64,000 bases of DNA from Austropuccinia psidii (GCA_023105745.1 JALGQZ010000002.1:41151997-41215996); one strand, 5' to 3'; positions 46,946 to 60,025 are shown, numbered from the stretch's first letter. Program-made: numbers and translations. Notes: generated by a model from the letters alone, not told the origin.

Positions 46946-48772
46946 TGTGAGCCTTAGAGGTAATTTCATATACCCAAAAGACCACAAATATAAAAAATAA
47001 CATATTAATATAAATAAAATAAATTTATTTATATTATTAAAATAAAAATAAAAATATAAATATAAAATTATATTAAAAATAAAAAATTAATTATAATTTA
47101 AAAATGAAATTACTTTAAATTTTGTAAATATAAAATTACATTTATACTTGAAAAATTTAAATAAAAATGAAATTTTAACAAAATTGTGAAAAAATAAATA
47201 AATTTGGAAAAAAGTTAAATAAAATTTATTATAACTTTTTATCCAATAAATAAACATATAAATTTTATTTCACCATTGGATTCCTCATAAAAAATCAGGT
47301 GGGGTCACCTCTGAGTGAAATTTTTGTAACTCAACTCTAAATAAGCTTAAATTAAGTTTTTAGTATTTTCAATACAAAAGTTGAAAATCCTCAAAACCTT
47401 AATTTAATTCACACCACATGTGGTGTTAACCATCAATTTTTGTGTTAAAATTGAGGTGTTGTGTTTAGTTTAGAAGTTATGAGGAATTAAAGTATTTTCA
47501 ATTGAATTCAATTGAAATGTCAAAATGTGCGCATGTATTACATAAGTGAACTTTGATTTACATATGAGGTGTCAATTATTACTGTATTGTACTGTACAAT
47601 TGAATTGAATTACATATGTAAATTATAAGTATAATACATGATGAGGAATTAAAGGAAAAATAAATTGGAAAGATTAAATTTGGGGGGGAAAAGGAACTCC
47701 AGCTCTAAGGGGGAGCTAGACCCCCAAAATCCTTGCTGACAGGCGTGGGATGTCAAAATTCACGCAAAAGTTCATCACTTTTGGCCTGGAATTGAGTTAC
47801 AGGGTCTGTGGACTCAATTGATGATGAGGTTTTGATACCAACTGGGGTAGTTTTAGCTGTTGCCAAGAAGGTAAAACTACCCTTAAGATAAAACAATCAT
47901 AATAAAAACAGTTTTAACTGGTTTCTACGCCTCTGACACACATTCTGACGTGTTTTGAAGGCTCTAGGCCTGGTATTGCTATAGTAATGGCTGATTTAAG
48001 GGTCTAAAATGGCTAAAAATGGCTTAAACCAGCCCTTTTTGGTCTAAACCAGGGTTCAATGATGCCATAATTGGCTTTTCTGTTGTCAGACTGTTTTTTA
48101 CGACTGACAAGAGTAAATTTTACTTTTGGAGTAAGAGAAGTGATGGCTATAAAAGAATGTCTTCTTTGCCCCACTTTTCTCTTCATGTTAGAATCTTTTC
48201 CTTTTATTAATTAGTTTAAAACTGTTAAACCAATCAATCAAAGATTCCAACCACCACTTTTAAATCATTTTAATCCTTTTAACCACGTGAAAAAATCATT
48301 ATAATCATTGTTTGTAACTCTTATAATCATTTTTACCCCTGAACCACCCCAAAAGTGAATTAAAGCATCTTTCATCACTGTTAACTTTGTCACTTTGTTT
48401 CCAAATTCACTCTGGTCACTTTTGGGCGTGTTTTCTCTTTAATATTCTTTTTAAAGACTTTGTTCTTTAATTAATTGCTTGCAGTTCTTTGCTCAATTAA
48501 TTCCAATTGAAATTGCTCTTGAAGAAATTTCTTTTGTAGCCTTAAAATATCTCTTGTAGAGTATTTTTTGGATAAATTTTTATTGTTGGTAAAACAATAA
48601 ATTTTTATAATATTATTGTTTTATACTAATAAAGTTATAAACAATAAATTTGGCGTGTTTTCTCTTAAAAATAATATTTCATATCATTTTTAATTGAATT
48701 TTACCTTATACAAATTTTGAGGACAGGAAAAGTACTTGATTTTTAATCAAAGTTTCATATCCACACCTTACA
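46946..48772 (+). repeat. 3' LTR of A1
   Basis: Nearly identical to 38686-40523 (five substitutions plus 1-bp and 10-bp indels by eye). The TATAAAAG box is at 48148-48155. Confidence 0.97.
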
Positions 48773-48777
48773 GATTT
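48773..48777. repeat. Target-site duplication of A1, right copy (GATTT)
   Basis: Matches 38681-38685. Confidence 0.95.
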
Positions 48778-49213
48778 ATCATTTGGTTCTTTTTTTTTAA
48801 ACAAATGCAAATAATGTATTCAAGCTCAACATTAATGATTTTTGTTGAACTTGAACAAGCTGGATACACCAAACTTTGAGCTTGGTCTAATTTATTCCAA
48901 AATTACTTTGTTTAGGGAAGTGAAAAATCTCTTTCTACACGCTATTTGGATAGCCTTGGGTTGCTAATAAGCTTTGTAACTCTTTAGAATATAACTCTAA
49001 TGCAAAATACCACAAGAACAAATTTAATTCATTATATTGTGTTTGATTTGTCTTTTTGAGATTCTGGTCTTTCATCATTATACAATGTCTTCTGATTCCT
49101 TTTGTTCTCATTCAGAATCCATTGACTTTGACAAAAATGAAAGTTTGGAATTGGTGACATAAAAATCACCCACTACACCCAATATACCCCTTACAGCTCC
49201 TATGGAATCTTAA
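48778..49213. other. No gene recognised
   Basis: Right flank of A1, AT-rich. The empty site would join 38685 directly to 48778. Confidence 0.4.
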
Positions 49214-50660
49214 ATGAATGTATTCAGTCTTCATATTGAGAAAGATGTCCCCATTACACCTCCTCCTTTCATCAATTTTCCAGTTATTACTGTTAGCTCA
49301 ATAAATAGTCCTACTGGGACTCAGGCTGGAAATGAATATTCACCTTACCCACATGACTATCCATTTAATCCAAGTTCAACACCCTCAGAAGATCAAGCAT
49401 CAAGATCTCATTTAGGCCCAGAAAAGAAACACATGCTAAGGATACCACCACTTTTTGAAAGGAGGGGAATTGATCAGTTCCAGCAAGGTAGTCGTTAATT
49501 GTTGAATTGTAGGGGTGACCAGAGTCAAGGTAAATTGTCTAGTGTCTTCACTTGTAGAGTATTTTTCCTTGGGCAAAGGGAATTGATCAAATCAGTCTTT
49601 TCATACTTCTTTAGATGTGCTACCTCCAAGTAAAAGTATGATAACCAGGGAAATTGTTGCTGAGCATGAGTGAATTTATCAGTTTTCTTATGTTTCCATG
49701 TGTTGGCTATGGCTGCAAGTTTTCAGATGACAATGTTTATGCTTCAGGACCAACATCTTCATCTCCACTTGGGAATAGGGGAAAGGGGAAAGCTAGGATT
49801 AATCCATATGATACAACATATTGCCATTCAGATCAGGGCACAACCTATAATTCCTTTGAAGAAGAGGAAAGAGGCCATCATCATCCACTGCAAAGCACAT
49901 TCAAAAAGAGGATGCTGGTAATCAATCCAATAAAAGGCAAACTCATCATCAAGATTTTCCAAGCTCAAATGGAAAGCCATACAATAAATCATCCACAGAA
50001 GAGCTCTTTCAAACTGATGACTCTAGTAAGCATTCCAATTGAAGGCAGACTTATCACCAGAATCTTCCAGTCTCAAGTGAACAAACAGACAATCCAGAAT
50101 CAATTGCTCCTCATTCTGGGAAGCATGGTTCTGTTTCAAGCTGCCAAGCTCTGCATTTGTGCAGGATTCCCATCAGTGTGAACAGAAGGAACAACAAAGA
50201 AGAGCAAAAAGTGTCTCAAAGCAACCATTGATGAAGGAAATAGTTCAGTCTCTCAAAGGTCAGCTTCCAGAGAATGTTCATGGCATGAGGTTGGCTGTCC
50301 ACCAGAATTGTTGGCTTCTTCTCAGAGCTCTTGAGAAGGATTTAACAAAATCACCTACCCCCCCAACAACAGAGGAGTGCCAATTGGAAGTATAAGCTGA
50401 AGGTCATTTGGGTTATCTTCCTGATGAACCATTTAATGAGCCCTCAACAAATGTCCAGTCACAAGCTTTCATGAGCTTTTGTAACAATGAACTCCATAAA
50501 TTGGGGCTGAACCACTTTAAAGGGTACTGGGAAAGCTCTTTTCAGAACCCATTCAATGAGCTCATGACAATACTTTTTTACCGGAAATTCCACTTGGCTC
50601 TTGTAGGTACTGAATAGCACCACTTTTTCTGGAACAAAGCTCACAACAATCATGGGTGGT
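49214..50660 (+). pseudogene. Unrecognised broken ORF cluster
   Basis: Plus-strand open pieces with protein-like composition: 49214-49498 (Pro/Ser-rich, ITPPPFINFPVITVSS), 49654-50181 (LGNRGKGKARINPYDTTYC), 50159-50395 (KGQLPENVHGMRLAVHQNCW) and 50408-50617 (ELHKLGLNHFKGYWESSFQN). A further frame past the stop at 50617 reads FFWNKAHNNHGWFLGL and YLQKDWKAIKHNPEH. Together they look like one gene of several hundred codons broken by shifts and stops. I recognise no family. It lies beside A1, so a transposon-borne gene or a rust-specific gene family are both possible. Confidence 0.35.
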
Positions 50661-52031
50661 TTTTAGGCTTGATGGAGCAATACTTCATCTACCTTCAAAA
50701 GGATTGGAAAGCAATCAAACACAACCCAGAACATGCTTTTGGGAAGAGGGAGAAGCAAAGAGTATCAAAAATATGAGAAAAGGTTCTTTTCCTTTGTACT
50801 GTTTTATTTCTTTCCAGGGGTTTTGATATTATAATTCATCTTTTTAGGCATGTGTCTCTAGGAGAGAATGGTGTTAAAAGGCAAAATTCCCAATCTTGGC
50901 CTCACAATTTAATGAGCCTAGGGTGTGTCCTGATACTGTGGAAGTAGAAAAAGATTGTCAGATTGTATTAAGCAAGATAGGGATTCAATAGCAGTCTGAG
51001 ATCTTCAATCAGTTGGCTGAAAGAAATTGACAATGATATTGTCATTTCTAGCCAGTTCCATAAAAGGAAAAATTCTCAATTTTTAGGTAAGCTCCCACCA
51101 CTCAAGTATGTGGATGAAGGTCATATTGCCAAAAGACTTTTAAATCAGGACTTCAGAATTGAATGGCTCTCAAGATTAAACAGGGAAAATCTTGAAGCAT
51201 TGGAAAGTTTGGATATGCCAATTATCAGCACAACTGGTGATTCTTTTCAATGAATAGACAACTGAGATTGCCTTATAATTAAAACTAAATGAATTAGTAG
51301 TATTTCTTGGCTTCTTTGGGCATGTTTTACTTATTTCTTGCTATATTGATACGCCAAACATTCAGGTATCCCTTAGAAAGCACTCCATTAGTTCATGAAA
51401 TGTCATGGTGCTAATGATGGTAATTCTGAGTGAAGTATAATGTTCAGCTCCTTATGTTTTGAATTTTTTTAAGAGTTTTTAACTCACTGAGCCAAGAATT
51501 GCTTTTTTCTCTGGACCTATTACCATGGAAACATATGATTAGCAAAGGAATTCAGTTGATAATTTTTTGTTAAAAATGTGAGCAAGAAAACTTTACACAT
51601 ATTAGCTTCAATTGAGCTTGGGGTAATATAGTGTATGTCCTTTACAGGGTTTTGTTTTTAAAGGCAGTGTAGCTTATCTATAGCCTGATCCAACACAGCA
51701 GGATTCCAGTTGGGCTTGTTTATTAATATAAAATATCAGCTCTAATCAGATATCACAATCTTTCAAAGGGTGGAGCTGACCATTAGATCAACCATATCAG
51801 CACAGGTTATGTTAAGCCCTGTTCCTGCAGCTGCAATTTATGCTGTAAAAACCTCAACTTTTTATTATGGGTAAATGATTTGAGTGATTTAGTTTTCTTG
51901 GTGTATGTTATAATTCCATCTAGATGGGTGTATTCAATTGAATAGTGGGCCAATACAATCACAATTCTGTATAGGTATTATTGGTAAGTAATTTATCAAT
52001 ATTTATTACTGACCAATTATGTAGTATTAAC
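50661..52031. other. No gene recognised
   Basis: AT-rich. A short open stretch near 51090-51250 looks protein-like but is too brief to assign. The C-terminal remainder of the minus-strand helicase relic may reach into its right end. Confidence 0.4.
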
Positions 52032-53374
52032 TCACAAGTCTAAAAACTGAGTCCATTGGGAATATACAGTAGATTTTGGATGCATTTTGGCCTCATTATG
52101 TCTTTCAATTAAGAATTGTATCAGGCAGTTGATTTTTGCACTATTCAAACATGTGCCAACCTCAATGTATTTAAGATATGTGGTAGGGCTCAATTCTTGA
52201 TCATCAATTTCATTTGCATCACCCAGCTCACCAGTTTTATCAGCCATAATTAAATAATTGCAACATATCCTGAGCTTGTTGACACTTTGGAAAAAATCAC
52301 CTGGTGCCTCATTTTTGGTTGAAGTGAAATCTTCATACAGATCTTGATATACCTGCTTGATTTCTTTGATTAAACAAATAGAAATTTATTCATGAGAAAT
52401 TAGTGGGAGGGTAGGAGGATTTTATATCTTTGTTTGATGCAATACAAGGCTCCTTAAAGCCCAAAAAAGGGGATCTGCATTGCCTTTGGAGAGATTCTGG
52501 GAAATATATGGTTCTCAGTTTTGTTGGGTGTAATTTCAAGGCTGGGTAATGAAGGCTATTAAGCCCAGAAGATCTTGAATGGTGTTATGGATTGGGGTTC
52601 CAGTGAGACAAATACGGTTCTTGGATTTGATATTACTGATGGCTTGGTGGGTGGAATAATTTTCTGATCATATGTAGCATAATAATAAATTAAAGTGTGT
52701 GTTTTTGAGAACGGTCTGGGAGAGTTAAATTCAAGATGAATTAAATTGTGGGTAGTAATGATGATGTCATTATGTATAGACTCTTCTGGAATCAAGAAGT
52801 GTCTCTTTTCCCATGGTAAATTAACCATTTTAGTGTGCCAGGATGTGTATTCTTCAAACGTTCAACGTTCCGATTGCTCAAAAGGTGGGGAAATATTATG
52901 AGGGTCATGTATGTTGAGCTTGGGGTAATTACAATAAAGGAGATAGTCTAGAGGGTCTTTCCCCATTCCATCTCATCTGCAAGGATACTCCCAAGAGGAT
53001 TTACTTCAGACTTGTCATCAAATTGAAAGAGTGGCTGGCACCCAAAGGCTTCTTGAAGAGAATCCATTGCAATCCTGACAGTCACATAGGAAGGCCAGGC
53101 CTATCTTCTGGTGGGGAAGTAATCCTGTAGTTAATATTGAGAAAGGGGGTTCTTTAGGCAGCAAGCTTCTACCACTGGGTAATTTAAGAAGTGTATATTT
53201 GGATGAACTTGAAATGTTATGACAAAAAGATATTTGAGGTTGATCATGTACTTTAATTTGAAATAAAGGGCAATTTAGATGGGTGGGTGGATTATAATTT
53301 TTGGGCTGATGAATTTGGACAGATATTTTTTTGGCTTTGGTCCCTGAGGTAAATAAGATTTTCTGAATTTGCAA
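52032..53374 (-). pseudogene. SNF2-family helicase relic 1
   Basis: Read on the minus strand from 53374: LLPHQKIGLAFL (the SNF2 N-terminal Q-like motif), then near 52951-52992 GSILADEM followed by GKTL (Walker A, motif I). 52559-52828 carries IHNDIIITTHNLI (motif Ia/Ib region) and SNPRTVFVSLEP, a damaged motif III (usually LTGTP). 52032-52247 carries SAKINCLIQFLIERHNEAKM and VYSQWTQFLDL, the start of the helicase C-terminal domain. Motif order fits a RAD5/HLTF-like SNF2 ATPase. Stops and frameshifts separate the blocks, so it is a pseudogene. SNF2 proteins remodel chromatin using ATP; this copy cannot. Confidence 0.8.
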
Positions 53375-54084
53375 GCAACATCAGATCCAAATAAGATTTT
53401 TTTAGGAATAGTCGACTCCTTCTATAAATATGAACTGGGTGGGATTGGATATAACATGTGATGACCAGGCCCCACCAACCCCAAATTTGATAAAGGTATG
53501 GGGCTTCCCAATGAAGGGTATCAAAATAGTAGATAAATAAAGTGGAATGGTTTGCAGTCTCTGTGGTTCATGTGGAATTCAAAGGAAAATTTGATGATTA
53601 TTATGCCAAAGGATTATTCATGAGGGGAGTGTATTGTTAACATGGGGAGTACCATGAGAACCATAAGGTACCAATTGAGATTTTATTAGCCCAATGCACA
53701 TGGGTACTGATTTTTTATTCATAATAAATTTTTTTGAAGTGTCTAGGTACCAGTACTACAGTGGAAGTGGATATAATAGTGGCTAGGAAGAGGAATTTCA
53801 GCAAGGAAGGTGAAAGTGCTTTGGTCTTTTTGGCCATAAGGAATCCACAAAAGGTAGTTATATTAACAAATAGGCTGTGGCCCAGAATGGGAGTATGATG
53901 CCATTAAAGTAGGGTTGTGCCCATGAATGTTGGTTGGAACAATTGGGAAATTATAAAAGTTTTGCTACAAAGGGCATGTTTTGGGTAAAGCCCCTCACTG
54001 TGAATCCAGCATTATATGTATTATATCAAATGATTGAGAACATTTCAAGCATTCTCAAGAGATGTGTGGTTAGAGTGTTGGAGT
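53375..54084. other. No gene recognised
   Basis: Upstream flank of the helicase relic (minus sense). It may include its decayed N-terminal coding, but no motif is visible. Confidence 0.4.
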
Positions 54085-54480
54085 GAAAGTTCAGGATGTC
54101 TGTTCTGTGAATCCATTGAAAATATTTCCCATAAGCTCATGATATGTCTGGATAGAGATTTGAAAGGGAGTCTCAGAAATGATGCTTGGTGGGAAGCCAC
54201 CAAACATAATGTGTTTTCTCTAAATCCATTGAGAAAATTTTCTGTCAGCTCAAGATATGTGTGGACAAAGGTGTAAAAAGGGGGCTCTAGAAATGATGTT
54301 TGGTGGGAAGCCACCATAAATTATATGTATTTTTTTCTGGAATGATGTTTTGTTGGAAGCAACTGAACATGATCTGTGTTCTCTCAATCCATTGAAAACA
54401 TTTCCCATGAGCTCAAGTTATGTGTGGACAGAGGTGTGAAATGGGGGCTCAAGAAGTGATGTTTGGTGGGAAGCCACATT
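54085..54480. repeat. Tandem repeat, ~114-bp unit, about 3.5 copies
   Basis: The block GATG.TTGGTGGGAAGCCAC recurs at about 54180, 54294, 54342 (diverged, after a shortened unit) and 54457. Between copies lie CATTGAAAA.ATTTCCCATAAGCTCA and a GTGTGGA.AGAGGTGTGAAA block. Spacings are 114, 48 and 115 bp. Confidence 0.8.
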
Positions 54481-55319
54481 ACATGAAGGGAATAACTGCA
54501 AACTGCAAAAAACAAAAAAGTGTAAGTCATCACCATAAATTCAATTGTCTTATAGAGAAGCTCATTTGGAAACTTAAAGTTTTAGAGACAACTGGAATAT
54601 TGATAAGACTAGAAATAAATAACAAATGCATCTATAGAAATGAAAAATTAGAGTTTTTTGTGAATAGAATTTGGATCCACCAATATATCAGTATGGTTGC
54701 ATTGGTATAGTCATTCCTTTTCACTGGAATTCTTCAAAGTAAGTAAATTGAATCATTAATGAATTTATCTTATAAATATCCAAAAATTCAAACTGGATGA
54801 AATCTTCCAGCCCCAAGTTTATGGTTTTAGCAAGTCTATCACTGGAAAGCATTGTTCCAGTTTGATTTGATATAAAAATTGCCCAGCTCACAAGAATATT
54901 TATTGTGATACTTTTTTTGCAACTTTACAAGCTTGGCATTCAGTTCATCTAATTCCACAAAGTATTTTGCCTCAAGATCCCCAATTAGAGCATTATTTTG
55001 TCAAGTTGTTGTTCCAATTCCCGGAGAATGGATGATTTTCTCTCATTCTTGGCTTTGAGGAAACTCATTTTAAAGTAAAGAGCATTTTTTTTATGTGATA
55101 GACTGCAGCTATCCTCTTAGATACAATTGGGGTTGGTGGTGCAACAGAAGAAGACAAGTCAGTACTCATTGGTTACAACTAGAATCAGTGATGCTGAAGG
55201 AATACACAAATGATTTTATAAACTCTTTTAATTGGGGTGGAATGAGGATGATTTTCATTCTAATAAAGAGATAATATATAGTGAAAAAATCATGTTATTA
55301 AATTCATCACCCACCAAAT
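54481..55319. other. No gene recognised
   Basis: AT-rich, only short chance frames. Confidence 0.4.
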
Positions 55320-56310
55320 TTTCAACTTCATTTTTTGGCTAATTATGGGTGCCTCAGTTTTTCTGTATTATGGCTTGTTCTCACACTGAGAGGCACCGCT
55401 CCTGTTTTGAGCAGTGCAGTTTTTCTTTTGGTTCTGTATTCTTAATAACTGATAATTTCTAGTTTTATTCAATTTAATTTCAATTTGTTTTTCTTACATT
55501 CAAAAAAATACATAAATAAATAAATTGGTTTTTTGTATTATTATTTAAAGTAACAATACATATGAAAATTTAAAACCAAGAAATTTCAATTTAAATTTTT
55601 TTTTTTTTGAAAAAACAAAAATAAACTATAATGTAATTATCTTTTCTTACTCTTGAAAAAACTGATATAATTTGACTTTGAATTTTTTTGAAAAAAACAC
55701 AAAAAAAAGAAAAATCAATAATTTTTATCATTATTATTGAAAACAATAATACAGATACAAAACAGAAGTGGGAGTTTTTTTTGGACCTGTATTATTATAT
55801 TTAATAATAATATAATTTTGATTTAAAAAAAACACAAAGAAAATTGGTAAATTGTTTTTTTTAAATAATACTTTCAATTATGATGCAGGGCCAAAATAAA
55901 AAAACCCATTGGTGGTTTCAGCAGTTGGGTTTTTTTTGGGCCCTGTATTCTTATATTAAATAATACTATAGCATTAATTTCAATTTTTTGTCAAAATAAT
56001 AATAATAATTTTTTATTACTATTGGAAAGAAGAAGAGAAAGAGACAAAAGAAACCCACTGCTGTTTTCACCGGTGGGAGGTCCTACAGTGAGAACATGGG
56101 ATGATACAGCAAAGCCAAGGACCCTCAATTAGCCAAAACATGACAAAAAAGCATGTCATTTTTTGGCTAATTAATAGTCCCTGGTCATTGTGGGACCCTT
56201 GGTTTTTTGGTGTCTAGTCTTGTTCTCACTATAGGACACCCCACTGCTGAAAACAGCAGTGGGGTTTTTTTGGCCCTGTATTATTATATTAAATAATAAT
56301 ATGGTTTTGA
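55320..56310. repeat. Cluster of hairpin-bearing repeat units with a foldback element
   Basis: The motif TTTTTTTGG.CCTGTATT followed by an AT stretch (ATTATATTAAATAATA) recurs near 55440, 55775, 55925 and 56265, each next to a G/C hairpin around TGCTGTTTTC/CAGCAGTGGG. From about 56049 to 56270 two arms of ~100 bp are inverted copies of each other. They share CCCACTGCTGTTTTC, GTCCTA.AGTGAGAACA and AATTAGCCAAAA, and meet at a CATGAC...GTCAT centre. The right end has a perfect hairpin at 56239-56264 (11-bp stem, AAAA loop). A partial second copy of the right arm lies at 55335-55430. This looks like a MITE/foldback family. Confidence 0.75.
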
Positions 56311-57302
56311 TTTTAATTCTTGTTATAAAAAAAACCAAAAAATAAACTCTTCAGGGTCTGCCTCACCCCTCCATTTACCAATCCCCCCTCTTTGACAATT
56401 TTTCTATTCTTTAAATAATTGATTATAACTATTATATCTAATAATATCAAATAGTGATCTTAACAATTTCACTTATTAAATGAACGCTCTTAAAATCATT
56501 TATACTTTTATTACCAGTCAGTGTTTCTTTAATATGATCAAACTGGAACTATTCTTTCCAGTGACAGACTTGCAAGACCCATTAATTTGGTGCTTTAAGC
56601 TGTCATGCAGTTTGAATTTTATAATTTTTATGAAATAAATTCAATAATACTTTGATTTTTTTGTTTTAATTTTATTTTTATCATAAAGGAATGGCTAGAA
56701 AAATCAAACCTGGCCAGTATATTGGGAAATCCAAAACCCATTGCCAAAAATCTCATCCATCATATCATAATAAAGAAAACAGATTGGTCATTTAGAATTA
56801 AAATTATGTTTTAGAAATTGAAATCATATAATATAAAATCTCTTTAATCTAATCCCTTCTAATAAAAATCAAAGCAAAGAATTAAGACCAATATTTTTAG
56901 AAAAAACTCCTATATATAGAAATTATATTATCACATCTGGTTCAACTTTTTTACAGGATATAAATATTATTCCATCCAAAAAATTATTTGCTATTGCTAA
57001 TTTTATACCTTTTAATGAACTTGAAACAATTTAGCTTCATTATTCAAGTTTTATTTCACAATTTTTATTCAATTATACTAATTTCCTTTCAAAGAAACAA
57101 GAATCTGGAAATAACATTACTGGGAGTATGTTTTCTTGAGTCTCAAGACCACCAAGACTTGGTTATTGTGCTTTTGGATGGTATATAAATTCATCAGATA
57201 TTTCCAAAAATATTAATATTTCTAATCAGCTCACATTAAAAATTGCCTAAGTTTCTAATTATATTAGACATTATTTTAAAATGATATCTTCAACCCTTTT
57301 AA
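56311..57302. other. No gene recognised
   Basis: AT-rich. A stretch near 56960-57190 could be decayed coding linked to the next entry. Confidence 0.35.
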
Positions 57303-57765
57303 ATGAAAATTTTGAAAAAAATGAGAAATTTGAATGTTCCTGGTTTTGAAATTTTAGATTTAAATTTTGACAATTTTGAAAATCATTCTATTACAAATCA
57401 ATTAACATATACTTTTGATAATTTCTCTACTTTTCCACATTGTGATTTGAAAGATTCTTCTGATTATTCTTATTTTCTCTCAATTCCTATTTCAAAAAAA
57501 GATGGTAGCATGATATTGAATAATTATGATTTTTTTAAAGAATCTTTTTTTATTTCCTGATCATTGTATAAGTATAGATTTAGCTTTTACAAAACCAGGA
57601 ACAGTTCAAATTTCTTGGAAAGCCAAAAGTGTTTTTTATTTTAATTTTTATTCTGGAGGTGGCTCTACTGGCTTGTTTATTAGATTATCCTGGTCTACCC
57701 AAATTTCAAAAAAACTTATACCATTATTCAAAAATCAAATTGAGGAAATAATAAAAATTTTGTAA
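57303..57765 (+). pseudogene. Unrecognised ORF pair
   Basis: Two overlapping plus-strand frames: 57303-57560 (acidic, Asn/Phe/Ser-rich, LDLNFDNFENHS) and 57526-57765 (PGTVQISWKAKSVFYFNFY, STGLFIRLSW). The second has the alternating hydrophobic pattern of a beta-rich domain. They probably formed one gene broken by a frameshift near 57540. No family is recognised. Confidence 0.3.
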
Positions 57766-57984
57766 TAGATGATCATAATTCTATTTTAAATAGATTATCA
57801 GCTACTTCCAAGTAATCTTTTTTGATTACAAAGCACATAAATCAATCATAAAATAAAACAAGTAATTAAGAACATAATAGATTGTTTAATTAATCTCTTT
57901 ATTTGATATAGATTAAACTAATTTCAAACTATTTAGAAATTTCATTGTGAAAAAAGAACAATAAATTCAATACTTTTATAATTA

Positions 57985-58400
57985 GAAAATTAACCAATTA
58001 ATAATGAAGTGAATGAATTAATTAGAAATTTGAAAAAAGAATTTATTAATTATAAGATTCACAAATTAATGATATAATAAATAAATTTATTTCAAAATTC
58101 ATCAATTAATTATGAAACTGATAAATTAATTATAAAATTGATAAAATAATAAGTTAATTATAGAATTAAGAAATCAATTATAGAATTAATAAATTAATTG
58201 TAAAATTAATGAATTAGCTATACAACGAATAAATTAAGTATAAAATTGATGAATTAACTAAAATATTAATGAATTCATTATAAATTGAAGAAATCAATAA
58301 TAAAATTAATAAATTAACTATAGTATTGATAAATCAATTGTAAAATTAATAAACTAACATTGAAATTGGTCAAATAATTCTTCAATGAATGAATCAAATA
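57985..58400. repeat. AT-only tandem repeat, ~20-25-bp unit
   Basis: Imperfect repeats of the form AATTAATTATAAAATTGATA or close variants, about 17 units, almost free of G and C. Confidence 0.75.
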
Positions 58401-59520
58401 TTAAATCAATTAATTCAAGTGAAAACAGGATGAAACACTCATTCATTTGATTGAAGGGATAATATTATGCACTCAAAATATTGATTTGCTCTGGTTATAC
58501 AAGGACTCACTTCAGCCTTCAGCTTGCTTCAATGTATTTTAGAGTCATATAAGGCATATTTTGTATTTGGAATCCTTCTTTATTTATTTTATTACTTTAT
58601 GTTGAGAAATTGAAGGCCTTTTTTTATCTTCTATTGAACATTTTAAATTTTTATCTGGGGTTTCTTTCATCTTTCATGTTGAAAAATATAATGGTTTTTT
58701 GAGTTGAAATTTCTTTTCTATTCAGAAAAGGTTTTTTGTTCTTATTTGTTCAAATGTTTCTTTGTTGATTTTTATTATTCTATCTATTTATTTTTTTTTG
58801 GTTGAAGTGCAAAATTTGTTGATTGAGTTGTTTTTGTGAGGAGCAATGTTAGAAACTGAATTAGTTTAGTGGTTACATTACAAGCATAGTCATGCTCATG
58901 CATGCTGTATTTTAACCCCAACAATAAATGACAACATGGGAAAGTGACACATGTGACAGAAGCAATGAGTTTCATCATCATCTCAAAACAGCTTAGGTGC
59001 TTGTGGGGATGCTCTTAGTCTAGTCCATTTCATAGGCTCAGATACTCATCTCACTTGTCATGACTCTTGACCCCCCTCACTATTTAGCACATGTCTCTCA
59101 ATAATGAAGACCAGGTTGTTGCCATCATGGCTACTCATTTCTAACTCACCAAACAATTCTTCAGTGTGTTATTTTTGTATAAATACTTGTTTTTTGTTTT
59201 TTCCCTCTTACCATCTTCATAACTAATCATTTTTCTGTTAATATATTGAGTTCAATTTTTACTCTTTCTACATGCTACTTCATTGTCACCATTATGCAAC
59301 CTACTTCATCATTTTAACACCAATACCATCCCCACTGATGATGTTCCAAATATGTGTGCCACACTCATCCAATCACAGGAATATCTCACCTCTTTGATTA
59401 ATAATCTAAAGGAAGATGTTAACAGGATGAAAGTTAACACTTCTAACCCGTGATCGAATGTAAGAATCAAGGTTAAAGATTCACAAATACAAAATCCTCA
59501 AGGAATCCAGAAAAATTTGC
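58401..59520. other. No gene recognised
   Basis: AT-rich with T runs (around 58790). Nothing codable is recognised. Confidence 0.4.
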
Positions 59521-60025
59521 ATCATGCCAAATCTGAACCTCCACCATCTTCCAGTCCTTTACTGCACAAAAATCACAAAATCCTCCCTCCCTGATCATTG
59601 CAAAATACTCCAACAAAACCAGCTGCAAATCAAAATCCATTGCAGATGCAGAAATTGGATTTTTCTCCTGATTTCCATGGAGTTGAAGTTATTTGAGACC
59701 GTCTTCATAATTTCAAGGTCTATGCTCACCAATTTACCTTTAGGAAGCATTTTTTGCTCATGTGAAGGTGCTGTGGGGCTTTGTGGAACAGAATGCAGTA
59801 CCAACTGCACCTGGAGAAGAATTCCTCATGAAATTTTATTGTAAATTTTCCAGTGAAAGTGCTATCAAAACAGTTATAAAATACTCATCAGCACCAACCC
59901 TGGTGGATGAAGATGCTATACTCACACTTTCCCATGAAAAAGTTCAAAAGCACAAACTTGGACATGGAATTTCAAACCTCAGCAATTCATACATTGGGCT
60001 TATTTGTGGAGCCTGGCCAGGCTAG
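59521..60025 (+). pseudogene. Unrecognised broken ORF
   Basis: Plus-strand frames 59524-59844 and 59762-60025 overlap in different phases. A third frame across 59640-59760 reads MQKLDFSPDFHGVEVI and FKVYAHQFTFRKHFLL with a stop inside. The pattern (a short PDFHG phrase, then an evenly amphipathic region) could be the gag-like part of another retroelement, but I cannot place it. Confidence 0.25.

Larger units (their letters stand above)
38686..48772 (+). mobile_element. Ty3/gypsy chromodomain LTR retrotransposon A1, very recent insertion
   Basis: 10.09 kb bounded by 1838-bp and 1827-bp LTRs with GATTT target duplications. By eye the LTRs differ by five substitutions, a 1-bp indel and a 10-bp tandem-duplication indel, roughly 0.3% substitutions. 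Internal parts in order are primer-binding block, leader exon, Gag with CCHC knuckle, protease, RT, RNase H, integrase and chromodomain, then polypurine tract. The whole gag-pol frame is open except for one TAA at 43488-43490. It is the same family as A2 (10594-17112), which is strongly decayed. Confidence 0.97.

Noticed and set aside
46454..46987. Minus-strand 177-codon frame at the end of A1 pol
   Set aside because: Antisense to integrase/chromodomain and runs into the LTR; no protein-like motif.
57303..57765. Assignment to a transposon-linked dioxygenase or similar family
   Set aside because: The hydrophobic pattern was suggestive but I could not find the metal-binding His/Asp motif, so no function is claimed.
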